Assembly: GCA_029263195.1 (NCBI GenBank)
Contig: JAJCXX010000003.1
Location: 1-64,000, forward strand
From: Acidimicrobiales bacterium
GTDB taxonomy: Bacteria > Actinomycetota > Acidimicrobiia > Acidimicrobiales > Aldehydirespiratoraceae
Length of the DNA: 64,000 bases
Direction of reading: 5' to 3'
Both the position numbers and the translations under genes were made by a program. Numbering within the stretch: the stretch's first letter is position 1; every line of letters starts with the position of its first letter. Positions 35,112-43,113 of the stretch are shown piece after piece. Below the pieces are notes generated by a model. The model saw only the letters and a list, made by a program, of their open reading frames with translations. It was not told the DNA's origin and made no database searches.

Positions 35112-35963
35112 ATGGGCAAACTCACGGTTCCAACCATCGGCGCACGCAAGGTCGGCAATGGTGCCGATCCCTTGGTAATGGTCACCGCCTACGACGCCCC
35201 GGGCGCACGCATCGCCAGCGAGGCGGGCGCCGACATGATTCTGGTGGGCGACAGCGTGGCCATGGTTGTACTGGGCTACGACGACACCCTTCAGGTCACC
35301 ATCGACGACATGGTTCACCATGTGGCCGCCGTGGCGAGAGCCAAGCCCGAGTCACTCATCGTGGGCGACATGCCGTGGATGAGCTTTCACGTTTCGCCCG
35401 AAGACACGGTTCGCAATGCGGCGAAGCTCGTGAAGGCGGGTGCTCAGGCCGTGAAGATCGAGGGCGGTCGCAAACGTCTACCGATGATCGAGAGGCTGAT
35501 TTCAGCCGAGATCCCGGTGATGGGGCACATTGGGCTCACCCCGCAGTCGGTGCACGCGATGGGCGGATTCAAGGTTCAGGGAAAGAAGGCCGAGGCGGCC
35601 CGAAAGTTGGCGCAAGCCGCCAAATCACTGGCCCATGCCGGGTGTTTCGCGATCGTGCTGGAAGGTGTTCCGGTGAAGGTTGCCCAGATGGTCACCGAGG
35701 CGGTCGATGTGCCCACCATCGGAATCGGAGCCGGCCCCCACTGTGATGGCCAGGTTCTCGTCTACCACGACATTCTCGGCATCGAAGATCGCATCATGCC
35801 GAAGTTCGTTCGGCGCTACGCCGATGTGAAGGGCATCTCGGTGGATGCCATGAGTGCCTTCGCCGACGATGTTCGCTCTGGTGCCTTCCCGAACGACGGC
35901 GAGTCGTATCACCTCAATGATGCGCAGGCCGAGGCACTGGGTCTCTACGGATCGATCGACTGA
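35112..35963 (+). CDS. panB: 3-methyl-2-oxobutanoate hydroxymethyltransferase
   Basis: A 283-aa ketopantoate hydroxymethyltransferase of pantothenate (CoA) synthesis. It transfers a hydroxymethyl group from methylene-THF to alpha-ketoisovalerate. Family motifs: VTAYDAPGARIASEAGADMILVGD in pieces, GDMPWMSF, AVKIEGG, MGHIGLTPQSVH, VLEGVP and IGIGAGPHCDGQVLVYHD. ATG at 35112 has AAGGAAG upstream. No other pan genes are in the window. Its 3' end overlaps the convergent regulator gene by 19 bp. Confidence 0.97.
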   Translation: MGKLTVPTIGARKVGNGADPLVMVTAYDAPGARIASEAGADMILVGDSVAMVVLGYDDTLQVTIDDMVHHVAAVARAKPESLIVGDMPWMSFHVSPEDTVRNAAKLVKAGAQAVKIEGGRKRLPMIERLISAEIPVMGHIGLTPQSVHAMGGFKVQGKKAEAARKLAQAAKSLAHAGCFAIVLEGVPVKVAQMVTEAVDVPTIGIGAGPHCDGQVLVYHDILGIEDRIMPKFVRRYADVKGISVDAMSAFADDVRSGAFPNDGESYHLNDAQAEALGLYGSID

Positions 35964-36799
35964 CCCGACGACTCTCCGAACGGATCCAGGCCACCAACAA
36001 GATCTTCGAGGATGACGCGGGTCTCCTTGTCGGCCGGGAAGAACGTCTCGAGGCGGAGTTCGTCGAGCGTGATGTCGTAGGGGGCACCAATGGTGGCAAT
36101 CGTCGACACGAGCGTGAGCGACCGCCCTTGAAGTGTGGTCAGCTGAAGTGTGACCAGTAGGTCCGCTCCGGTCGGTAGGGAGGTTTGCCGCCGAAGGGTT
36201 TCAATATCGGGGTAGGAGAGGACCTCGTCGAGGAGGTCGCTGAGCTGTTGGTCGGCGGGCCGATGCACCTGTTCGCGCTCGAGTCGCTGCAGCACGTTGG
36301 TCGCGATATCGCTCCAGTTTGTGGTTCGGTTCTTGATGCCGTCGGGGTGCAGTGTGAGACGGTTGAGGTTGGGCACTGGTTGCAGGGCGGCGCTGCCGGG
36401 CTCGACGACTGCACCGATCAGCTGAATGCCGGCGACATTGGCATCGACGAGATCGCCACGTCGATCTACCACCACAGCCGGGTTGGGCAGGTGAGCCGTC
36501 AGAATCTCACTGATGACGGACCTGACGCTATCCATGGTCGGAGCGCTGTATTCGCTGTGGGAGTAGGCGGGGGCGAAACCTGCTGAATGAAGCAACTGAT
36601 TCCGGTCTCGAAGGGGGAGGTCGAGTACCACCGCGAGATGTATGACCATCTCGCGGCTCGGCTTGGCCCGTCCGGTCTCCAAGAAGCTGATGTGTCGACT
36701 CGAGACGTCGGCGTCGAGGGCGAGTTGGAGTTGGCTGAAACGGCGGGTGGTGCGCCACCATCGGAGTGTCGTCCCGAACGTCTCGGTGGCTACCGGCAT
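35945..36799 (-). CDS. XRE-family regulator with MmyB-like ligand-binding domain
   Basis: A 284-aa regulator. The N-terminal helix-turn-helix (about 5-62) contains LRWWRTTRRFSQLQLALDADVSSRHISFLETGR; the C-terminal MmyB-type domain (about 90-260, VVVDRRGDLVDANVAGIQLI) binds fatty-acid-like ligands in characterised homologues. ATG at 36799 is used; another at 36835 is possible. It is divergent from a small membrane protein gene, and the gap holds a perfect inverted repeat, the likely shared operator. Confidence 0.88.
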   Translation of the reverse strand: MPVATETFGTTLRWWRTTRRFSQLQLALDADVSSRHISFLETGRAKPSREMVIHLAVVLDLPLRDRNQLLHSAGFAPAYSHSEYSAPTMDSVRSVISEILTAHLPNPAVVVDRRGDLVDANVAGIQLIGAVVEPGSAALQPVPNLNRLTLHPDGIKNRTTNWSDIATNVLQRLEREQVHRPADQQLSDLLDEVLSYPDIETLRRQTSLPTGADLLVTLQLTTLQGRSLTLVSTIATIGAPYDITLDELRLETFFPADKETRVILEDLVGGLDPFGESSGQSIDP

Positions 36800-36833
36800 G
36801 GTTCGAGCATGACAGCAGCCAAGCTTCGGTGCC

Positions 36834-36850
36834 ATTACCTCACAGGTAAT
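36834..36850. promoter_or_regulatory. Inverted repeat, likely operator of the MmyB-type regulator
   Basis: ATTACCT and AGGTAAT form a perfect 7-bp inverted repeat with a CAC spacer in the 74-bp divergent gap. Location between the regulator and its divergent neighbour is typical for autoregulation and target control. Confidence 0.6.
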
Positions 36851-36873
36851 CGTCTACTGCCCAGAGCGGGTTC

Positions 36874-37311
36874 ATGATGCTGTTCATGTCATCCATGTCG
36901 TCAGCCAAGCCGTCCACCCCTTCAGTCGACCAACCCGAAGTCGGATCGGACGCTGACCGACTACGTCAGGTGTTGAGAGTCAACTCTGCGTTCTCCCTGA
37001 CGTCCGGGTTGGTCGCGGTGCTGGCTACGGGCTCGATGGCCGACTGGATGGGAGTCGAGCAGGTCTGGATCATGCGAACGATCGGCGCCGGACTGCTGGC
37101 GTTCGCTGTCGGGGTATTCGCCGTTGCCGCCGGCGGAACCACATTCGTCCTTCGATGGGGGAGGCTGATCTCGTTCGCCGACTTCGGCTGGGTGGCCGCA
37201 ACGGTGGGAGTCATCGAGCTGGGATTGTTGTCGACCAACGGGTCGATTCTCATGGCGGCTCTTGGGGTCGTGGTATTCGCCTTGGCAGTGAGTCAGGTGA
37301 GGACCGGATGA
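36874..37311 (+). CDS. Small four-helix membrane protein, probable MmyB-regulator target
   Basis: A 145-aa membrane protein with about four predicted helices (near 37-55, 68-88, 95-115 and 122-140). No family is recognised. It is divergent from the XRE/MmyB regulator with an inverted repeat in the shared promoter region, so regulation by it is likely. Several in-frame ATGs occur within the first 10 codons (36874, 36877, 36886, 36895), so the exact start is uncertain. Its stop lies 9 bp before the end of the convergent esterase gene. Confidence 0.7.
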   Translation: MMLFMSSMSSAKPSTPSVDQPEVGSDADRLRQVLRVNSAFSLTSGLVAVLATGSMADWMGVEQVWIMRTIGAGLLAFAVGVFAVAAGGTTFVLRWGRLISFADFGWVAATVGVIELGLLSTNGSILMAALGVVVFALAVSQVRTG

Positions 37312-37319
37312 TCGCCGCG

Positions 37320-38381
37320 TCAGTCGACTCCGGAACGAAGGGCAACCGCCTCGACGGCGCCGACGAGGAAGCTGTCGAGCCAGTTCACCTGGGCCTGGAA
37401 GACGCTGACGCCCGACGAGAACTCGGTCCGGAAGAGGCCATCGGGGAGGCCGTGCGAGACGGCATCCACCGTGAACCGCTCGTAGGGGTGTCCGAGGGCC
37501 TCGGCTCGATCGACGATGTCCTGCGACAACTGGTACGGCACGACGGGATCGCCGGTGGCATGGGTCATGAAGATCGGGCCTTCGGAGAAGGAGTCCGGCG
37601 GCCCGGAGATGACGCCGTCGGTCTCCTCGATGAACATGGCTGCCGTGCCAGCCTGGCCGATGAAGCCTCCTGAGTTCGAGACCACGGCCGCGACCGGTGG
37701 CCGTTCGATGCCGAAGTCGTCCATCGCATAGCCCACGTAGAGGGCCGTGATGGCTCCCGCTGAGTTGCCCCACAAGACGGTCTGCGACGGATCCACGTCG
37801 GGGCGAGAATGGAGGAAGTCGAGGGCGGTCATCGTGTCGTCCATTGCGGCGACCGCAGCTCGCCGTTGGGCCGTCGCTCCGGCTCCGCCGATCTTGTCGT
37901 AGAGCGACTGCACGCGACTTGACGGCACGGGGTCGTCACCGCTGAGCCGGTAGTTGAGGGATGCCACGATGTAACCCCGCTGGGCGAACTGGTCGGAGAC
38001 GAACGCGGTCGTGGCCTTGCTCCCGCCGTTGAAGCCGCCGCCGTGGATCGTGACCACCAACGGGAACCGGTCCTGGCCTTCCACATCGGGCACATAGAGG
38101 TCCATTGGCAGATCGGTGAGGGTGCCGCCGCCGCCAGTCTCGCCCTGGCCGTAGACGATGTCTGAAGTGACCGTCACAGCGTGGATCGGGTCGACCGAGG
38201 GCGTCCAGTCGGACTCAATGTCGGTATCCGCGACGGACGCTGGCTCTTCGGACTCGCCGACAGCAGTCGCAACCGGCACCGTGGAACTGACGCTGGATAT
38301 TGCTGGTTGCTCAGAATCAGAACCACATGCCGCAGCGAATAGAGCGGCCGCGATGAGAAATCCCAACGACCGAACTCCCAT
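37320..38381 (-). CDS. Lipoprotein esterase/carboxylesterase (alpha/beta hydrolase)
   Basis: A 353-aa lipoprotein enzyme. The signal peptide ends in a lipobox LFAAACGS; ATG at 38381 gives the expected short n-region (an upstream ATG at 38417 is possible). The hydrolase fold shows the oxyanion-hole motif HGGGF, the nucleophile elbow GNSAG and a C-terminal His in VSHGLPDG, with MTHATGDPVVPY carrying the likely acid. The HGGG motif is of the hormone-sensitive-lipase/carboxylesterase type. It acts at the outer face of the membrane. Confidence 0.83.
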   Translation of the reverse strand: MGVRSLGFLIAAALFAAACGSDSEQPAISSVSSTVPVATAVGESEEPASVADTDIESDWTPSVDPIHAVTVTSDIVYGQGETGGGGTLTDLPMDLYVPDVEGQDRFPLVVTIHGGGFNGGSKATTAFVSDQFAQRGYIVASLNYRLSGDDPVPSSRVQSLYDKIGGAGATAQRRAAVAAMDDTMTALDFLHSRPDVDPSQTVLWGNSAGAITALYVGYAMDDFGIERPPVAAVVSNSGGFIGQAGTAAMFIEETDGVISGPPDSFSEGPIFMTHATGDPVVPYQLSQDIVDRAEALGHPYERFTVDAVSHGLPDGLFRTEFSSGVSVFQAQVNWLDSFLVGAVEAVALRSGVD

Positions 38382-38544
38382 GAAGCGACGGTACTTCACC
38401 GCGGAGTCACCGGCCATGTCGAACCGGCAGGTCGCCCACCCCCGGCAATATCGACGAGAGGCAGGTGGGGCTTAGCCGACATTCGAGGTGGAGGCGTTAG
38501 CGTCTTTGCGGTGATGTTGAAGCGTCGTTCGGGAATCTGAAGCA

Positions 38545-39399
38545 GTGAGATTGCGTGAGCGATTCGCATTCCTGCGCGAGGCGATCGTCTTGTTGGCGCG
38601 AAACATCACTGCTCATCACACGATGCTGGTCGCAAGTGGAGTCGCATTCTCCTGCGTCCTGGGGTTGATCCCGGCGCTATTGGCGGTGGTGGCGGTCTAC
38701 GGGCTGGTGGCGTCGCCGTCTGATGTCGAATCCAATCTCGAACCTCTCGTCGAAGCTCTGCCTCCCGAAGCCGGGCAGTTGCTCATCGACCAACTCGAGA
38801 ACGTCACGGCTGTGAGCAGCGCGAAGGTCACCGTTGGTCTCGTGATCGGTCTTCTTGGAGCGGCGTGGGCCATCTCGAATGCACTGAATTCGATGGTTAT
38901 GGCTATTCGCATTGCCCATGAGATGCCGAGCCCTCACACGTGGATCAAGGGGCGGATCTTCGCTCTCAAGCTGAGCCTCGTCGGCGTGCTGGCAACTGCT
39001 GTGATGATCTGGCTGGTCGTTGTCCTGCCTCCGGTGATGGATCGAGCCAACGTCGGGGGACCGTTTCGATGGGGCCTGTCGATCGGTCGTTGGCCGTTGG
39101 TGGTCGTGACATCGATGGTGGCGTTGGCCGTGTTGTATCGAGCGGTCGTGGGGACGAGAAGTGGCCGCTACCACGCGATAAGCGTCGGCTCGGTGGTCGG
39201 CATGGCTATCTGGGTGCTCAGCACCTATGGGCTGAGCCTCACCTATTCCCAGATCGATCGGGTCGAGTCGACCTTCGGATCACTCGGTGCGGTGGCAGCA
39301 CTGATGGTGTGGTTCTACCTTTCCGTCCTCGCTGCACTCATAGGTGCCGAGGTCGATGGTGCTCGGCACCGCAGCGATCCCGCCAACGGTGTCAGCTAA
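38545..39399 (+). CDS. YihY/BrkB family inner membrane protein
   Basis: A 284-aa membrane protein with about six predicted helices. Family features include LVASGVAFSCVLGLIPALLAVV (near 30-51) and the C-terminal SLGAVAALMVWFYLSVLAALIGAEVDGARH, matching the conserved YihY tail. GTG at 38545 is the start. Roles as a transporter have been suggested but not established. Divergent from the esterase with a 163-bp gap. Confidence 0.85.
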   Translation: MRLRERFAFLREAIVLLARNITAHHTMLVASGVAFSCVLGLIPALLAVVAVYGLVASPSDVESNLEPLVEALPPEAGQLLIDQLENVTAVSSAKVTVGLVIGLLGAAWAISNALNSMVMAIRIAHEMPSPHTWIKGRIFALKLSLVGVLATAVMIWLVVVLPPVMDRANVGGPFRWGLSIGRWPLVVVTSMVALAVLYRAVVGTRSGRYHAISVGSVVGMAIWVLSTYGLSLTYSQIDRVESTFGSLGAVAALMVWFYLSVLAALIGAEVDGARHRSDPANGVS

Positions 39400-39426
39400 C
39401 TCAGCGTAATCTTGGTTGCATCTATA

Positions 39427-39444
39427 ACTCTAGAGTAGTAGAGT
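39427..39444. promoter_or_regulatory. Inverted repeat overlapping the ArsR-family gene start (operator candidate)
   Basis: ACTCTA (39427-39432) and TAGAGT (39439-39444) form a perfect 6-bp inverted repeat with a 6-bp spacer; the downstream arm overlaps the GTG start. ArsR-type repressors typically bind such repeats in their own promoters. Confidence 0.5.
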
Positions 39445-39781
39445 GATCAAGATGCCTGACTCCCTGCCCCCGAAACTGCTTGAACACGTGGCCGAACGGT
39501 TTCGTGTTCTTGGTGATGTGAGTCGACTTTCGATCATCAGTGCGCTAATTGATGTCGGCGAGCAAAACGTCGGGGAGCTCGCCGAACGACTCGGCGCCGG
39601 CCAGGCCAACGTGTCGAAGCACCTTAAGGTCCTCCACGACGCCGGAATCGTGACTCGCCGTCCCGACGGGACCGCGGCCTACTACTCAGTGACCGATCCG
39701 AGCCTGATGACACTCTGTTCGACAGTGTGTGATCGTCTCCGCGATCAGGTTCGCAGCGAAGCCCAGACCTTCTCGGTCTGA
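39443..39781 (+). CDS. ArsR family transcriptional regulator
   Basis: A 112-aa winged-helix repressor. The core is FRVLGDVSRLSIISAL (about 20-35), the recognition helix GAGQANVSKHLKVLHDAGIV (about 51-70), and the wing RRPDGTAAYYSV. No cysteine metal site of the ELCVCDL type is seen; the only cysteines are in the C-terminal LCSTVCDRL, so metal sensing is uncertain. GTG 39443 or ATG 39452 may start it. An MMPL exporter begins 70 bp downstream and is the likely target. Confidence 0.85.
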   Translation: MIKMPDSLPPKLLEHVAERFRVLGDVSRLSIISALIDVGEQNVGELAERLGAGQANVSKHLKVLHDAGIVTRRPDGTAAYYSVTDPSLMTLCSTVCDRLRDQVRSEAQTFSV

Positions 39782-39851
39782 CCCATTCCGATGGTCCTCC
39801 CGGGCCCGACCGTTTCAAATTGACTACTTCATGGTTATGGAGCAATTAAAT

Positions 39852-41963
39852 ATGAGTGACTCAAACACAAGCGTTCCCCCTCTGGCCCGACTCGGTCGAT
39901 GGTCCCATCGATCTCGCCGTCTCGTGATCATCGGCTGGGCCGTCTTCGCCGTTGGTCTCGGGGTCTTCGCTCCGAGCCTCGAGCACGCCCTGTCGGGGGC
40001 CATGTGGGAGGTGAACGGCAGCGACTCGCTGGCGGCCCGAGAGATCATCGACGAACAGTTCGGTGGCCTTTCGTCGCAGTCGGCCGTGATCGTCGTGCAC
40101 AGCGATTCGCTGGGTTTCGACACTCCGGAATTTCAGTCAACCATCGAGGCGGCCAACGCCGTGCTGGCCGGTGAACCAGCATTCGGCCCGGCTCTGCCGG
40201 CTCAACTCGGCGCCGATGGTCGAACCGCCATGATCCAGGCGGGTGCGCTGGTCGACCCGACGGAGGCGGTGCGCGCCACCGAACGAATTCACGATGAAGT
40301 CGGTGACCTCTCCACCATCGATGCCGGGGGCGACATGACTGTCGCCCTGACCGGCTCCCCGGCGTTCTGGGGTGACTTCAACGCCGTGAACCGAGAAGGA
40401 ATGGTGAAGGCCGAGATACTCACCTGGCCCGTCACCGCGATCATCCTCGTGATCGCGTTCGGCACGTTGGCCGCCGCCGGTCTACCCCTTCTTCTCACCG
40501 CTGCCGGACTGCTCGCCTCGATGGGCGTCCTTTTCGGCATCACTCAGTTCACGGATCTTTCGATCTGGACTCTCAATTTCGCGATGATGTTCGCGCTGGC
40601 CCTCGGCATTGACTACGCCCTGTTCATAGTCACCCGCTACCGAGCGGCATTGCACGCCCATCCCGACGACCGACCTCATGCTGTCGGAGTCACCATGGAC
40701 ACCGCCGGAAAGGCCGTCCTGTTCTCGGGTCTGACCGTGCTGATCAGCCTCTCGGCGATCCTTCTCGTGCCGATTCCGGCTTTCCAATCCATGGCCGCAG
40801 GAATGATGCTGTCGGTGGGGTTTGTTCTTGCCGCCGCCCTCACATTGTTGCCGGCACTGCTCGGCCCCGGGATCGACCGGTTCCCCCTGCCATGGCACCG
40901 CGCCGGTGATCATCGCAGCCAGTTCTTCGCCCGCATGGCCGAACGCATCGAAGGCCGGCGGGTGCTCGTGGCGGTAGCCGCCGTCGCCGTGCTGCTCGGG
41001 TTGGCAACCCCTCTTCTCGGTCTGAAGACCGGTATGCCGAGCATCACCGTGCTGCCCGAGGACGAACAGGCGCGACAGGGTTACGATCTCATCGCCGCAT
41101 CGTTCGGCCCCGGAGGACCCGGTCCCATTCAGATTGTTGTTCCTGCCGGTTCCGATGCATCGGCAATCTCGGAGCAGGTTGGTGGCATTGATGGTGTCGC
41201 CGCGGCCTTCCCGGCTCAGCCGGGCGCTGAGGGTGCGAGTCTGATCACCGCGATATCGGAGTTCGACCCCTCCTCCAAGGAGGCACTGGCTTTGATCTCC
41301 ACCATGCGAGATGAACTGCCCGTAGAGGTCCTGGTCGGAGGTCCGGTCGCCGAGAATCACGATCTCGATCGGACCCTCGGAGACAAGGCCCCACTCGTCA
41401 TCGGCGTGGTGCTGGTGCTCGGATTCCTTCTGCTGGTGCTGGCACTCCAAGCCGTGATCGTGGCCGTCGTCGGTGTGGTGTTCAACCTGTTGTCGGTGGG
41501 AGCAGCCTTCGGGGTGGGCGCGCTGGCGTTCCAGCACGGTTGGGCGGCCGGACCAATGGGATTCGAGAGCCAGGGGTATCTCACGTCGTGGGCACCGCTG
41601 TTCTTCTTCGCTCTCGTGTTCGCCATCTCGATGGACTACACGGTGTTCTTGTTGGCCTCCACGCGTGAGCACTTCGAGCGCTCGAAGGATGCCGCTGAGG
41701 CGGTCAAGAGATCGATTGCCCACACCGGTCGGCCGATCGTGGCCGCCGCCGGAGTGATGATCGGAGTCTTCTACACGTTCGCAATAGCGGGAACCCTTCC
41801 CATGAAGGAGATGGGCCTGATCCTGGGAACGGCTGTGCTCTTCGACGCCTTTCTGATTCGTCTCGTGCTGGTCCCCGCGGTGCTCTACATCATCGGTGAC
41901 CGGGCCTGGTGGCTGCCGCACTCAGTGGATCGAATACTGCCGAAGGTGCGGTTCGCTCACTGA
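39852..41963 (+). CDS. MMPL family RND-type exporter
   Basis: A 703-aa membrane transporter with the two-fold MMPL architecture: one helix then a soluble domain, a helix bundle with MMFALALGIDYALFIVTRYR (about 240-260), a second soluble domain and a second bundle with FFALVFAISMDYTVFLLASTREHF. The GxDY and SMDY aspartates are typical proton-relay residues. ATG at 39852 is chosen (GGAG 11 nt upstream). Drug, lipid or siderophore substrates are all possible; control by the preceding ArsR repressor is inferred. Confidence 0.9.
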   Translation: MSDSNTSVPPLARLGRWSHRSRRLVIIGWAVFAVGLGVFAPSLEHALSGAMWEVNGSDSLAAREIIDEQFGGLSSQSAVIVVHSDSLGFDTPEFQSTIEAANAVLAGEPAFGPALPAQLGADGRTAMIQAGALVDPTEAVRATERIHDEVGDLSTIDAGGDMTVALTGSPAFWGDFNAVNREGMVKAEILTWPVTAIILVIAFGTLAAAGLPLLLTAAGLLASMGVLFGITQFTDLSIWTLNFAMMFALALGIDYALFIVTRYRAALHAHPDDRPHAVGVTMDTAGKAVLFSGLTVLISLSAILLVPIPAFQSMAAGMMLSVGFVLAAALTLLPALLGPGIDRFPLPWHRAGDHRSQFFARMAERIEGRRVLVAVAAVAVLLGLATPLLGLKTGMPSITVLPEDEQARQGYDLIAASFGPGGPGPIQIVVPAGSDASAISEQVGGIDGVAAAFPAQPGAEGASLITAISEFDPSSKEALALISTMRDELPVEVLVGGPVAENHDLDRTLGDKAPLVIGVVLVLGFLLLVLALQAVIVAVVGVVFNLLSVGAAFGVGALAFQHGWAAGPMGFESQGYLTSWAPLFFFALVFAISMDYTVFLLASTREHFERSKDAAEAVKRSIAHTGRPIVAAAGVMIGVFYTFAIAGTLPMKEMGLILGTAVLFDAFLIRLVLVPAVLYIIGDRAWWLPHSVDRILPKVRFAH

Positions 41964-42553
41964 AAGGTTGAGACCGCGCTGGCCGTTCGGTTGGCGGCGT
42001 GACCGCACAGCACTCCGATGGCGAAGCCACCAGCGACATCCCAAGGAAGATGGGCGCCGACGTACATGCGAGCCACACCGGTGAACGCAGCGACGGACAC
42101 CGCCGCGACCCGGGTTGCCGTACTGGTGTCGCGTGTTGCGGTGACTGCGAGGGTGAGGGCTACCGCGGCGTGTCCCGAGGGATACCCGAGCCCGGTCTGA
42201 TCCTTACCGCGAACCGAGACGTGATCGAGATGGTGGGCGGGCCGCCCTCGACCGATGGCAGGTTTGGCGGCCTTCACCCCTCCCCACACCGCCGTTCCGG
42301 CGATCAGTGCGGTGGTGGCAGCGCGGGGTCGGCCGCGTCGTAAGGTCTCGGCGGCGATCACGAAGACTCCAGCGAGCGAACCCGACTGCATCACCGCCCA
42401 GACTGGGGCGTGAATCTGGTCGGGAAGGTTATTGAACGCTCGGAACACGCGTTCCTCGGTTTCTTCCACCTCGTGGGTTCGAGCTCGGCGAGCGCTCTCG
42501 AACAGGGCCGTGCCAGCGGCGGCGAGTGGCAGCAGAGAACGCGACCGTCTCAT
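41957..42553 (-). CDS. PAP2 family phosphatase (intact catalytic motifs)
   Basis: A 198-aa membrane phosphatase of the lipid-phosphate-phosphatase family. Motif 1 is KPAIGRGRP (97-105), motif 2 is PSGH (125-128), and motif 3 is R162-(X5)-H168-(X3)-D172 in ARMYVGAHLPWD; all catalytic residues are present. Its ATG shares one base with the stop of the upstream lipoprotein gene, so it is the last member of a three-gene coupled operon. Substrates could be phosphatidate or polyprenyl diphosphates. It ends 7 bp inside the convergent exporter gene. Confidence 0.88.
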   Translation of the reverse strand: MRRSRSLLPLAAAGTALFESARRARTHEVEETEERVFRAFNNLPDQIHAPVWAVMQSGSLAGVFVIAAETLRRGRPRAATTALIAGTAVWGGVKAAKPAIGRGRPAHHLDHVSVRGKDQTGLGYPSGHAAVALTLAVTATRDTSTATRVAAVSVAAFTGVARMYVGAHLPWDVAGGFAIGVLCGHAANRTASAVSTFQ

Positions 42554-43113
42554 CACAGCTCCTCGTCCATGAAATTGTCGCGCATGCTCTCGTTGAGTGC
42601 CTGGCGTGTGACCAGGCTGAGAGAGTTGCCGAGTTCGACCGACAGAGATGCCGTGACGGCGCGGTCGAAGTCGAACACCCACGACACGCAACCTCCATCG
42701 AATGTGTAGTAGCGCTCGGCCTGAAATCCCGGAGCGACCCGCTTGATGTACTCGTGACGGTCGGCGAGTTTCTGATCGGAAGGCACCGAAACCGTCTCAC
42801 CCAGGTCGCAGGTTTCCTGGTATCGGAACTCTGCGGCGCCATCTCCGGCTCGATCCGAATCGAAATGAATGACCGAGCCACTCTGGTTGATTCTGACGGT
42901 GTCGGCTTCCCAGCCGGCGGGCAGAGACTCGAAGCACGGAACCAGATCTCCGGTCGGCACCGATTGGGCGACGATGAATATTGACTCGCCCCGTTGACAG
43001 TCGGGGAGGGGTGTTGTTTCTTCGATCGAGCATGACGAGGACACCGCTGCGAGGCCGACCAAGATCGACCAGATCACTCTCGAGTTTCGGACCGGTCCGC
43101 GTTGAGAGTTCAC
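42553..43113 (-). CDS. Lipoprotein of unknown function in PAP2-kinase operon
   Basis: A 186-aa lipoprotein. GTG at 43113 overlaps the stop of the upstream PAP2-kinase gene by 4 nt and gives a signal peptide (IWSILVGLAAVSSS) with Cys at about residue 28; a longer open frame upstream lies within the kinase gene. Extracytoplasmic cysteines occur near CQRG, CFES, CDLG and GGCVSW. No domain is recognised. The overlap with genes on both sides means it is made together with the kinase fusion and the phosphatase. Confidence 0.75.
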   Translation of the reverse strand: MNSQRGPVRNSRVIWSILVGLAAVSSSCSIEETTPLPDCQRGESIFIVAQSVPTGDLVPCFESLPAGWEADTVRINQSGSVIHFDSDRAGDGAAEFRYQETCDLGETVSVPSDQKLADRHEYIKRVAPGFQAERYYTFDGGCVSWVFDFDRAVTASLSVELGNSLSLVTRQALNESMRDNFMDEEL

